Positions 1 to 9,122 of a stretch of 21,000 nucleotides of DNA are shown here, piece by piece. The stretch comes from Glandiceps talaboti. Its lineage: Eukaryota; Hemichordata; Enteropneusta; Spengelidae. How positions within the stretch are numbered: the first letter of the stretch is position 1; the number at the start of each line of letters is the position of its first letter. Location: positions 14,280,296-14,301,295 of the forward strand of contig NC_135562.1 of the NCBI RefSeq assembly GCF_964340395.1, in the 5' to 3' direction. The position numbers and the translations under genes were made by a program. The notes beneath the pieces are model-generated. The model saw only the letters and a list, made by a program, of their open reading frames with translations. It was not told where the DNA came from and searched no databases.

Positions 1-245
1 ACCTAAATAAGCAGAAGACTTGTTGAGATAAAATTACTCCTGTCAAAAAACTGACGAAAATAGCTGACGTTTCGGATATTCTAAATTAATACCCTACGTT
101 CTCATAACGGGTATGCTCGAAGACTTGATGTGATAATTTCTTTATAAAGAAAATTTTGATTAAATTGTAGCAAATACTTGCTAATAATACACGCAGTGAA
201 ACGTTTAAAATAATATTTGCTCTTTATTTTATTTTTAATTTTCAG

Positions 246-269
246 TACTACTTCAACATCGATATAATG
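246..269 (+). CDS. Candidate 24-nt micro-exon, phase 1-1
   Basis: A strong pyrimidine-rich acceptor (tttttaattttcag) ends at 245 and a consensus donor (gtaagt) begins at 270, leaving a 24-base exon. In phase 1 it reads LLQHRYN plus one leftover base, without a stop. That phase matches the candidate exons at 854, 2372 and 3653, which is the main reason for listing it. The upstream part of the gene lies outside the window. No domain is recognisable in so few residues. Exons this short can arise by chance in AT-rich DNA, so the call rests on splice-site quality and phase agreement; a transcript would settle it. Confidence 0.4.
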
Positions 270-853
270 GTAAGTTTGCTTATATTAATTAGGAAGCCAG
301 ACCTCTTGATGAGAACTCGCATTCGCTTCATCAGCTTGACTTTCAAATAATCTGTCGTTATCCATAAGTGAGCAAATAAGCCTTTAACCTTAACGAGTCT
401 CGCATAGATGGCCCAGTTGATGAAACAATTCATCTCTGTCATTCCGGGGTCTGTCATCTGTAACATAAGAATTAAATAGGGCATTTCTGTCATGACGGAC
501 GTTATTTAAGTAGAGGGCCTGAGAACATGCCAACTGTGTAGAGAAGCTTGGAAAGGACTTGTTACCAGGAATCCACAAAAAAAGTAGATAGAGAGGAAAG
601 GAGAGGCAGAGAAACATGAAGAAGATGATTTTAATTTTCTTACTTCTCTAAAAAAAATATCAACTGACTGACTGTTGCTATGAAATAGTAATGAGAACAT
701 AGGGTCACACTAAAATGGATTTATAAGTATTTCTAAACAAATGCGATTCAGTGATTACAGATGAATTACTTTGTTTTGAGATGAGTTAAGTAAAGGCGTT
801 TTCCTCCCGACTAGATCATCACTTATATATTACGAATCTGTTGTCTCTTTTAG
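270..853 (+). other. Putative intron, no internal feature recognised
   Basis: This 584-base stretch lies between the candidate donor at 270 and acceptor at 853. Short ORFs occur on the minus strand (248-493, 390-617, 506-700), but their translations match no family I know and they look like chance readings. No repeat, RNA gene or mobile element was recognised. Confidence 0.4.
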
Positions 854-910
854 CTAAAGCAAAATCATCTGAAGGCGAAAGACCAGCTACACATTCGGTA
901 TCACCAGCAG
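854..910 (+). CDS. Candidate 57-nt exon, phase 1-1
   Basis: The acceptor (gttgtctcttttag) ends at 853 and a good donor (CAG|gtaata) starts at 911. The 57 bases are a multiple of three. In phase 1 the exon completes an Ala codon with the preceding exon, then reads KAKSSEGERPATHSVSPA and leaves one G. That G pairs with the first two bases of the exon at 2372 to make Gly. The peptide is hydrophilic and rich in Ser, Pro and Ala, typical of a disordered segment. An alternative phase (LKQNHLKAK...) is also open, so the phase assignment relies on the neighbours. Confidence 0.45.
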
Positions 911-1313
911 GTAATAGTGACCACTGTCATAGATCTACAAATTAATGTAAAATGTATTACCATTTTCCCAATTAACAGTGACTGTGTGATTTATGACAGA
1001 CTAAAATGCAAATTTAATTAGAGTAGAAAAATAGCCCGTATTAGTGGTAAATACATTGGTAGTTTATTAGCCCAGTATAAAATAAATATCCTTTACTCAT
1101 GAATGCTTATGCTTAAGCACTGTGCAAGAATATTCGCAAGCCTATATGCATATATACTTGAGAGCGAATATAGCTGTTTCTACAGGAAAACAATATATTT
1201 TTTTTTTATTTTAGTGAATTTTATCCGTTTGGTATAATATATTGTTCAGAGTTAATGTATGTGAAAGATTTAGCACATCTAAGTAAGACGTGCACAATTT
1301 GGCAATTATACTT
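911..1313 (+). other. Putative intron, upstream part
   Basis: AT-rich sequence after the donor at 911. A possible acceptor (tttattttag, ending at 1214) precedes a 17-base segment with a weak donor-like gtataa, but 17 bases would break the phase pattern of the other exons, so it was not called. Nothing else was recognised before the ORF at 1314. Confidence 0.35.
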
Positions 1314-1479
1314 ATGAAATTCGTTCAATCCTTTCTATTTATTATTACGTTGTTTACAGCTTTATCGCACAACTTTGCCTTCGTCCAATACCATCCAGAA
1401 TTGCTAAAACCTGGAGCAAGGACACGTATTAGATATTCTCGTTGGAAAAATGATACATCCACTAAACTAGCCTGCACAT
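1314..1479 (+). CDS. Possible alternative first exon with signal-peptide-like start
   Basis: An ATG at 1314 opens a frame that begins MKFVQSFLFIITLFTALSHN, a basic residue followed by a hydrophobic run, the look of a secretory signal peptide. It continues through a hydrophilic, basic stretch (residues about 30-55). At 1480 a donor-like gtaagg follows; splicing there would leave phase 1, the same phase as the exons at 2372 and 3653, giving a short secreted basic protein of about 123 residues. Without splicing the frame ends at a stop at 1503-1505. AT-rich DNA readily yields hydrophobic peptides by chance, no promoter was identified, and the ORF lies inside a putative intron of the upstream exons. 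This is a suggestion only. Confidence 0.25.
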
Positions 1480-1548
1480 GTAAGGAATACATTTTATCAA
1501 CGTAGAAAAAATTGCCATTTAAAAAAATAATCATCATATCTGAATAAA

Positions 1549-1605
1549 AATATATCAATATATATATCAATATATATATATATATCAATATATATCAATA
1601 TATAT

Positions 1606-1698
<93 letters not shown>

Positions 1699-1699
1699 A
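1549..1699. repeat. (TA)n microsatellite with ATATCA interruptions, then (CA)n
   Basis: An AT dinucleotide tract has regular 'tatatca' interruptions in its first 60 bases, then is pure TA to about 1681, then switches to a short CA run (1682-1698). It stops about a dozen bases before the foldback element at 1711. Confidence 0.95.
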
Positions 1700-1710
1700 A
1701 TATATATAAA

Positions 1711-2060
1711 CAGTAAAGTGATTCTGGCCAATTCAAGACATTTCGCTTAGGCGTTGCAGAGCTGCCTCAGTAGACCCAATCCATCATAGACATTATCACT
1801 TGCGTCCAGTCACGTGACCCAAAATAGTAATCATAACAGTTGCTATTGTATGCAGTTTATTCCAACTTCTCTGTGTGTGTCGAGTTTTATTTTTATCCAG
1901 AAGCATTCACGTGTTAATCTGTATGATTTGTAGACTTCCATATCTTTTCAAGTCCGAGTATTTTGAAGTTGACAACATGTCATTTAGCATGATGGATTGG
2001 GCCTACTGAGGCAGCTCTGTAAAGCCTGAGCGAAACGTCTTGGCCAGAAACATTTAACTG
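1711..2060. mobile_element. Foldback / MITE-like element with about 75-bp terminal inverted repeats
   Basis: The left arm (1711-1787) and right arm (1989-2060) are inverted copies with few mismatches and a small gap. Both contain ttctggcc, a cgtttcgct-like core, agagctgcctcagta and cccaatccatcat in the same order when one arm is reversed. The outer ends are CAGT...ACTG, like the ends of some Tc1/mariner-derived MITEs. The flanking bases (aa on the left, ta on the right) do not give a clear TA target duplication. The central 200 bases carry no ORF of note, so if mobile it is non-autonomous. It sits inside the putative intron between 910 and 2372. Confidence 0.7.
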
Positions 2061-2258
2061 TAAATTCTATATGTTCAACTGAAACTGCTTAGTTATGATA
2101 AAAATGAAAATGTCTCTTTGGAGGAAACAGTGTTATATAGTATAATATACGAGATCTAAAGTCATACCTCTGACTTTCTCGCTTCCTGGATCATCTAATG
2201 GTAAAGTCTATATGCCTATAAGTACATTTTGGCCAGAACATTACGTAACAAGATGATC

Positions 2259-2283
2259 GGACAGACAGACAGACAGACAGACA

Positions 2284-2330
<47 letters not shown>
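2259..2330. repeat. Compound (GACA)n-(CA)n microsatellite
   Basis: About seven GACA units run into about 22 CA units. It ends roughly 40 bases before the acceptor of the candidate exon at 2372. Confidence 0.95.
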
Positions 2331-2332
<2 letters not shown>

Positions 2333-2371
2333 TTGAACCTTTGTAATAATATTCACATCTTTTCATTTCAG

Positions 2372-2431
2372 GTACCAATTCAATAACCAAACCTTCATCT
2401 ATCCCTAAGAAATGTGAAATAACAAGAACGG
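2372..2431 (+). CDS. Candidate 60-nt exon, phase 1-1
   Basis: A strong acceptor (catcttttcatttcag) ends at 2371 and a donor (G|gtaggt) starts at 2432. The exon is exactly 60 bases. Only one of its three frames is open, and it is the phase-1 frame required by the neighbouring exons: a Gly codon shared with the exon at 854, then TNSITKPSSIPKKCEITRT, then one G left for the next exon. The other two frames hit stops, so the agreement of phase and openness is informative. The peptide is hydrophilic, rich in Ser/Thr/Pro/Lys, with one Cys. An alternative donor at 2436 would make it 64 bases and break the phase. Confidence 0.5.
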
Positions 2432-2443
2432 GTAGGTAATACA

Positions 2444-2500
2444 ATGGTAACATAATGTGGTGGTGGTGGCGGCGGCGGCGATTCTGCATTATGTTACCAT
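2444..2500. repeat. Perfect 14-bp hairpin with GTG/GCG triplet loop
   Basis: The arms atggtaacataatg (2444-2457) and cattatgttaccat (2487-2500) are perfect reverse complements. The 29-base loop is mainly GTG triplets turning into GCG triplets. It lies a dozen bases downstream of the candidate donor at 2432. Confidence 0.85.
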
Positions 2501-2810
2501 ACGAAATTCTGCAGTCTGCTATTACCACATAGAATGGCAAGATTGTCACATTATTCTTGTCAGACTTTAGGCCTCCGAAAATTGTTGTGACATAATAGCA
2601 CAAGTGATATAATAATAAGTGGTTTATTTACGCAAGCGTATAAATGATTACAAAATATTATGGTAACAAAAGACAAAAGAGGGAAGGTTTAACGGGGAGT
2701 CAAGAAAGAGCTTACAGCTAGTCTAGCCTGACCCTGACATTGTACATTGCGAATGATAACAATAAGAGGGTTCAGCCATTAAGGGTGACTGAAACATAAA
2801 TGGGAAAAAC

Positions 2811-2813
<3 letters not shown>

Positions 2814-2905
<92 letters not shown>
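2814..2905. repeat. (TA)n microsatellite, about 46 units
   Basis: An uninterrupted TA dinucleotide run of about 92 bases inside the putative intron between 2431 and 3653. The rest of that intron (2501-3652) shows no recognisable feature. Confidence 0.97.
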
Positions 2906-2907
<2 letters not shown>

Positions 2908-3652
2908 TGCCCAATAGTACCTGAATAAGACAATGCAATGCATGTTTATAACAAATCACATTCACTGTCACGAATTCGTTCCACATAACAGTCAAAACTA
3001 ATCACCATTAGGATTCCAGTGTTATACTAATAGTGCCCTAGGTAAAATAAAAAAACACTTGCTGTATGGTAATTTAGGTCACGATCGGCCACTGGCCCAC
3101 AACACTGACACGATCTAAGTCAATAGATGAACAACCACTTTACTTATTCAAGAAAACTATAATAACATCGCACAAATTATGAAGTCTCACCAGAAAAAGT
3201 GGATACAGAAACTGCCATCAACTTAGAAAGGCACTCTGTTCTTCCAATATCTAATGGTTGTATATCTGATAGGAAGAATAAATAACACAGAGACCATTTG
3301 GAAAACAATGGAAAACCTGACTTAGACACTCTTATCGAAAAAAAACTACCTAAAATTGAGCGTAACCGGATCCACACAATTTTCTTATAGGCCTTATTTC
3401 CTAGTTACGAAGGCACCAGTAGACGTCAAGGGCTGTTATATATCAACTAATTCTAATGCTAACAGCTGAGAGAAATCATATCCAGATAACAGTTCATGTA
3501 ATATGACGTGTATCAAAACCACACACCTTTAAAGGAAATTACTCAATGAGAACACATCCAATATATTTTATTTTTTTGAAATGAAGATTTGTTCTTTTGT
3601 CATTATATGTCCTATTGAATGATATATTATTACATTTTATACTTCTTCGTAG

Positions 3653-3798
3653 GTATCAGTGACAGTTATAGAAGATGCAGCAGACGTCCGTCGTTAAGTT
3701 TACCTCAAACTCCTGTACGTACTATTCGTAGCCCTGGTGATGTCACCTGGAAGAAGGCCATCTCAAAAAATCAGTTATTCAGTAAAAACTACCGATGA
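3653..3798 (+). CDS. Candidate terminal coding exon
   Basis: A strong acceptor (ttatacttcttcgtag) ends at 3652. Entering in phase 1, the frame completes a Gly codon, then runs 47 codons to TGA at 3796-3798. It begins ISDSYRRCSRRPSLSLPQTP and later has RTIRSPGDVTWKK. The composition is Ser/Arg/Pro/Lys-rich with no membrane segment, which suggests a disordered, basic C-terminus; SP and TP sites would suit proline-directed phosphorylation (inference). A weak donor-like gtgatg at 3737 would instead make an 84-base symmetric exon. ATTAAA signals at 3974 and 4088 and AATAAA at 4304 could serve polyadenylation. I do not recognise the protein. Confidence 0.5.
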
Positions 3799-4095
3799 TC
3801 GTCTCTTTCCGTCATCTACTGTAAAGAGAAAGTTGGGGGATTGTCATGTGTACATGTACATGTACATGTACGTTAATGTAATATTCAGTGGACGCTTACC
3901 TGGAAAACAAACTCTTGCTTTCACGTTGATACTTTGTAAAGTACTATTTGAGTTATTATGGAAGCATTCTTCCATTAAATGTGTCGATATCAGGAAAATT
4001 ACTATAATTATAAATAGCAGAAAATCCAATTTTTTATCTCGTATGCAGACTGATTGAATATCATTGTTTGCGATACTATATTTACGCATTAAATC
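3799..4095 (+). other. Possible 3' untranslated region
   Basis: Sequence after the candidate TGA. It contains a short palindromic ACATGT-type repeat (3847-3870) and ATTAAA signals. An out-of-frame ORF across 3737-4057 overlaps the terminal exon and then encodes repeat-derived YMYMY residues, so it is judged a shadow. Confidence 0.35.
3847..3870. repeat. (TGTACA)n short palindromic repeat
   Basis: Four tandem copies of a self-complementary hexamer (gtacat...) in the possible 3' UTR. Confidence 0.9.
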
Positions 4096-4216
4096 AACCC
4101 TCGGGATGGTATACTACTCGGATTTGACAAGTGAACGAAATATATGGACCAGCGATACTAAGTGTATACGATTTGTTCACTGGTCAAAGCCGAGTGGTCT
4201 ACCCCACCCCCGGGTT
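4096..4216. repeat. Imperfect palindrome with 46-bp arms
   Basis: The left arm (4096-4141) and right arm (4171-4216) are reverse complements at roughly 80% of positions, without gaps, around a 29-base loop. The shared core includes ctcgg.tttgac.agtgaac. Similarity fades outward, with weak extension on the left towards 4080. It could be a small foldback element, an RNA-structure cassette, or an inverted duplication. An ORF spanning it (4064-4456) has no recognisable product. Confidence 0.8.
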
Positions 4217-5130
4217 ATTGCTATTATATTACACCAGTATATTGAAAAACTCGGAAACAAGAAAAAACTAACATTTCCTGGTTTCATGAATAATTTGCAT
4301 AAAAATAAAGCTTTCAAGACAGCTGATCTGACAGAGGCCGAGTCAATGAGAGTTGTGCAGCGATTGGGTTTATTGTATCGACTACTCCTTTCTAGGGATA
4401 TTATGATCATAAACTGTACATTGATCGGCTCGTTAAAAGTATACAGTAATGAATAAGCCGCTTGTTTGCTCAAGGTATGCATTTGAAGTGGTTGACTGAA
4501 TAGAGCAGCATGCTTCCTACACTGTCCGCAACTCGGTGGAGTGAGACGATAGGTCTAGACTTGATGGCAGGTTGATATTTAGAAACCTATCGCGTGCATG
4601 ATTTGACCTTAGTAATTTGTACAAATGTGCGATAGCTCGATTAATTTCGTAATATCCTTCATAATTTCCCACAATCTATTGCCTCATGGAGAAAATCACT
4701 ATCGAAAGAGAGTTCACTATCACTTCAGTCTACAATAGTGAACATCAAAATTTGGACGCGAGCCAACTGTTCATTATCGCTCATTTTAGACAAACTAGTT
4801 CGATGTCACGACCAATCACATCTCTCGATTTACGCCATCAATATACTGGTATGATGTAATTGGAATTCTAGATTTTAATTTACTGGCTTCATTTATAGCA
4901 TCTTTCTATTATTCCCAATTATTCAACTGGGATTTTCTCTACAAACGTTTGAGATATTTAAAATAAAAGACAACTTGCCCAGGTATTGTTTTGCTGTTGT
5001 AAAGCCATGGAGTTCAGTAAAATGTTTTATTTGTATGTAAGTAGATAGGGATATAATGAAAAGAGTGTTTATGATATTTATATAAAATTTACTCCAAATT
5101 TGTGAGAGATGGTAAATATTCACTTACATG
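4217..5130. other. Gene-free stretch
   Basis: No recognisable coding, RNA or mobile feature. A perfect 9-bp inverted repeat (gttcactat 4712-4720 and atagtgaac 4735-4743) with a 14-base loop is the only structure noted. Confidence 0.5.
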
Positions 5131-5654
5131 AAGCAAACAAATTTACCCTTCTGGAATTTTTATAATGACCTACTTAAATTACGCTGATATAGTTATAAAA
5201 GTACTAAGGGAAACCGTTACAGAATACAGTGATCAGGATGGGCCAAATGAGACAGATTCTGAGTACGACCCTAAGACGATTCAGTTTTCGATGAGTGATC
5301 AACTGTTTGGGGAGATTTTGAAGTTAAACATCAGATATATAACAATACCTTATAGTATTGGGCGAAAGTCAAATTTCTGTAAAAGAGAAGAACACGAGTT
5401 AGAAAAACAGATGGAGAAACTCGTAAGGATTGACAGGTCTCTCAGAATGTTGATATTTTAAACAAATATGAAGAAATGTCAGCGGAATTGAAACAGTTTA
5501 GATCGAGTACAATTCACGGTGTTCTTGTCCGTTCAAAGGCCAACTGGTTTCTGTATGTTGAAAGGCCCTCTAAGTGTTTCTGTGCTTTGGAAAAGCGTCG
5601 TTCGATGAACAGGACAATGAGTCAAATTCAGGAGGAAAACAGGGAAACTATAAC
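5131..5654 (+). pseudogene. LINE ORF2 relic: end of endonuclease and linker to reverse transcriptase
   Basis: Reading with frame changes, the sequence gives NLPFWNFYNDLLK (5140-5178), then from about 5180 YADIVIKVLRETVTEY and LFGEILKLNIRYITIPYS, and after a stop at 5459-5461 a new frame from 5476 with TIHGVLVRSKANWFLYVERP and SKCFCALEKR. This order, with the 'RSKA.W....E.P.K.FC.LE' signature, is the region between the apurinic-type endonuclease and the reverse transcriptase in non-LTR retrotransposons of marine animals. At least one frameshift (about 5178) and one stop break it, so it is dead. It ends directly at a CATA microsatellite. The reverse-transcriptase part that should follow is missing here. 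Confidence 0.75.
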
Positions 5655-5768
5655 TACATACATACATACATACATACATACAGACATACATACATACATA
5701 CATACATACATACATACATACATACATACATACATACATACATACATACATACATACATACATACATA
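5655..5768. repeat. (CATA)n microsatellite
   Basis: About 28 tetranucleotide units with one CAGA interruption near 5680. It abuts the 3' break of the LINE relic. The long YIHTYIHT / MYVCMYVC translations over it are repeat artefacts. Confidence 0.97.
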
Positions 5769-7068
5769 AAGAAATTAAAGAGTTTATTCTTGATTTTCCA
5801 TTTATGAAATTTCTTGCCAGCAAATAATAATCATTTAATGAAAAAATCAAAATACACGCATCAGCTTAAATGGTGTATTATGTATATATGCAATTTCGAA
5901 AGAGATAAAATGAATTCCAAATAGAAAAGGAATATGACAGACAAGACCACACGACAGGCCACACAAAAAACACACCCCTTAACAGTGCCATAGCTACTGG
6001 GGCGAACTTCCAAAGTTATTCTAATATACATCGATGTAATATAATACCTAAAGTAATGGTGAACGTTTCATACGAAAATAACCATACGAAATACAATTTT
6101 AAAAGTTACATGCGATTTAGAAATAAAGGTCGACGTTGAAAGATAGTATCCCACTAATAAGGTGTACAAGAACACATCACAGCTGTGATTATAATTAGTT
6201 ATCAAAATTCCCAAAGCTGTACAGCAAATTTGTTAATTGGTCTTAACGATATCGATGGAGATAAATGTGTAAAGGTCAAAGTAATATCTGTCTTTAAGGC
6301 TTACTTTTGTCATATGAGTAAATACTTCAATGATGTCTATGGATATATGTTTTCCCAGGTTAAATAAGTACGAGGGCGAGTTGAAAATCTTAAAAGAAAC
6401 ATACTATTAATTATATGAACGTTTGGTGTAGAGACTTAAAGGTGGGATTGAGGTACGGGTTTAATTATATTCACAAAACACTTTAGAGGTGACAAGAAAT
6501 AACTCTAAACTATAAATTTGTATAACGCCTGTCTAAAATACACCTTTCTTTGAAAAAAATATACACACCAATCAATTAAACTGCATAGTTAGTCCAATCA
6601 AAATCAAAATTTGTGATATATATTCCGAGTAAACATTAAAATGAAATTTCTTTGAATATGAAAGTTCTTGTACTTCAGTTTGAATATGAATGATTGTATA
6701 CTTAGGATAAATAGCAACACGTTTTATAGGATATTTGTCCTGTGTTATCATCAATGTATATATCAAATTATATGCAATTTGACGCATCTATTCTTAAAGG
6801 AGATCTCCACTCTGGGAAATGAAGGCATTTTCATTAACCTTTTTCTCTAGAGAGTCATTTCTTGATTTTGCATCACATAGAAACGTGATCCAGCATTGTC
6901 TCACGGGAGTTATCAGACAGACATATGCAATAAATAGTCAATACATATTCATGAATATTTCTCCTAATTAAATCAGAACTAAAAAGTCAAGATTATCATT
7001 GTTCATCTACTATGAATGCATGTTTGCTAACTCCCAATTGCCATATAAGGCAATGCTGTATAGTTGGT
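5769..7068. other. Gene-free AT-rich stretch
   Basis: No LINE signature, splice-site pair, RNA gene or repeat was recognised in these 1.3 kb. Short ORFs at 6185-6367 and 6668-6850 (+) and 6572-6787 (-) have AT-driven composition and no family resemblance. Confidence 0.5.
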
Positions 7069-7275
7069 TGCTTTGACGGTGGTTAATTGGTTGGCTGACC
7101 AGCTGTTTGGATGGATGGATGGATGGATGGATGGATGGCTGCTAGATTGCTTGATTGATTAATTGGTTGCTTGGTTTGTTGTCTTGTTGATTGATTGATT
7201 GATTGGCTGGCTGGCTGGCTGGCTGGCTGTTAGCTTGTTTGGCCGGATGGCTGCTTGGTTGATTGGTTGATCACG
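7069..7275. repeat. Period-4 cryptic/compound microsatellite tract
   Basis: Successive short runs of GGAT (about 7106-7137), TTGA (about 7183-7204) and GGCT (about 7205-7227), joined by loose variants such as TTGG and TTGC, give one 200-base tract with period 4 and a strongly G+T-biased + strand. Confidence 0.85.
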
Positions 7276-8101
7276 TTGTTTATGGCTGAATCGTTGTAGA
7301 CGAGGACGTTGACAGAAGCAGGCGTGTCTTACAAATTTAGTGATGTGTTTCTGTCAAAATCGGGTAGCAGGAACAATTTTCACAAAGTTTGATTTTTTTT
7401 TATTTTCTCGCTTCTTCTGTTGAAGTCATGTGGGATGGTGTTTAATAAAAAATGGACATGAATTAATGTTTCTCACATATAAATAGAACATGTCGTCGGT
7501 ATGTCCTCACGATTTCTACACAAATCTGTTCATATATACCTTAATTGGTACTCTACTATGACAACATTTTCCCCACAGTCAATGACTTTAGCATGAACAA
7601 ATATAGACAAATCACGACTAAATAACCGTTTATCCAAATGGAAAATAGCAGACGATATTAGGTTGTGATGCCAATGTTGCATACGTAATCATTACTAATT
7701 CTATATCAACCTGAGAAGACGAGATTATTCGAAAGCATTTACGAAATATTAAAATGTATACCACTCATTCAAACATCTGGGCTTAATCTTAAAAACAGCA
7801 AATGCACGATGGAATTGTCAAGTATGGATCATACCTCATCCATTCCGTCACGACACAGTTATCACTGTGAGTGTAATGCCTGTGTATTTGGCCTTGCACG
7901 AAATTATATTAAGTATCAACATGAAGGTAAATATCTGCTCCCCATCCCCTCGATTGACACACATGTTTTAATCAATTCAGCTATTCCACCCTTCATATCA
8001 ATCGCGACCCACCCTCATCATCCCATTACACAGACAAACGAAATCCAAATGCTTTATTTATTAATACAACGACAAACGTTATAAGGCAGAGAACCCCTGA
8101 T
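7276..8101. other. Gene-free stretch
   Basis: Nothing recognised. An ORF at 7809-8084 has a possible donor (AAG|gtaaat at 7926) but only a poor acceptor (ttaaaaacag) upstream, and its translation matches no family I know. Confidence 0.4.
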
Positions 8102-8294
8102 CTGTGTATGTGTATGTATGTATGTATGTATGTATGTATGTATGTATGTATGTATGTAGGTAGGTAGGTAGGTAGGTAGGTAGGTAGGTAGGTATGTAGG
8201 AATGTATGTATGTATGTATGTATGTATGTATGTATGTATGTATGCATGTATGTATGTATGTATGTATGTATGTATGTATGTATGTATGTATGTA

Positions 8295-8329
<35 letters not shown>

Positions 8330-8361
8330 ATGTATGTATGTATGTATGTATGTATGTATGT
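8102..8361. repeat. (TATG)n-(TAGG)9-(TATG)n-(TG)n-(TATG)n compound microsatellite
   Basis: TATG repeats, then exactly nine TAGG units (8157-8192), then TATG with a CATG interruption, a TG run near 8297-8313, and TATG again. The TATG-TAGG9-TATG core recurs at 8870-9036. Confidence 0.97.
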
Positions 8362-8382
8362 CTATGTGTGTTCTTGTGTGTG

Positions 8383-8435
8383 AATGGATGGATGGATGGA
8401 TGGATGGATGGATGGACGGATAGATAGATGGACGG
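8383..8435. repeat. (GGAT)n microsatellite
   Basis: About nine GGAT units, then variants GGAC and AGAT. The same TATG...TG...TATG...GGAT order is found at 10205-10475. Confidence 0.95.
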
Positions 8436-8479
8436 ATTTGATTGCATGCATTTATGTATAAAATGTATTCAAACCTCGG

Positions 8480-8868
8480 ACAACATGCAGGTAGAGTGAT
8501 GTGTTCAAGACTAATATAGACTGTCATGAATTGTATGCTCCCAGGGAAGTTGAGGAAGAGCAAATACTTTTCTGCCATTATGTTATAAGCCCCTAACAGG
8601 GGTAAGAATGAAAAGCTCTTTAATAAGTAGTGTGGGAAATAACGTAATAGTTAATATATTCTAGCAGAAATGCCCTACCTTTTTGCCCGCCTTCATTGTC
8701 ATGACTTCTTGGGTTACATCACACTATATAAGGTTGCATACCAGGTTCGGCAAAGGGGATGTTAAAATAGAAGGTAAATTAAGATATCAACATCTGCTTT
8801 AATCAGAAACATTAAATGACATGAATATCTGGACGTTTGTCTAACTGTCTTATTAGCCCACGTTACTA
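8480..8868 (+). repeat. Repeat unit copy 1
   Basis: The most upstream copy of the dispersed unit. It has the 5' block (cagggaagttgaggaag, ccctaacaggggtaagaatg) and the middle block: a diverged acctt anchor, cattgtcatgacttcttggg, the TATA-like actatataaggtt, a box around accaggttcggcaaagggg, and gaaggtaaattaagatatc. It stops at the TATG array at 8870 and lacks the 3' half seen in copies 4, 6 and 7. Confidence 0.7.
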
Positions 8869-8869
8869 A

Positions 8870-9036
8870 GTGTATGTATGTATGTATGTATGTATGTATG
8901 TATGTATGTATGTATGTATGTAGGTAGGTAGGTAGGTAGGTAGGTAGGTAGGTAGGTATGTATGTATGTATGTATGTATGTATGTATGTATGTATGTATG
9001 TATGTATGTATGTATGTATGTATGTATGTATGTATG
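8870..9036. repeat. (TATG)n-(TAGG)9-(TATG)n microsatellite
   Basis: TATG units, then nine TAGG units (8921-8956), then about 20 TATG units. The block of nine TAGG units matches the array at 8102. Confidence 0.97.
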
Positions 9037-9038
9037 AC

Positions 9039-9040
<2 letters not shown>

Positions 9041-9120
<80 letters not shown>
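9041..9120 (-). repeat. (ATT)n microsatellite at LINE 3' end
   Basis: About 26 trinucleotide units. On the minus strand this is an (AAT)n tail immediately after the end of the CR1/L2-like LINE, so it most likely began as that element's 3' tail. Confidence 0.95.

Positions 9121-9122
<2 letters not shown>

Noticed and set aside
3177-3377. 66-codon minus-strand ORF
   Set aside because: Hydrophobic composition with no family match, inside a putative intron; judged chance.
4064-4456. 130-codon + strand ORF
   Set aside because: It spans the imperfect palindrome, has no recognised domain, and a long minus-strand ORF overlaps it; probably chance.
7809-8084. 91-codon ORF with a possible donor at 7926
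   Set aside because: The upstream acceptor is poor, the peptide is unrecognised, and the end runs towards a microsatellite.
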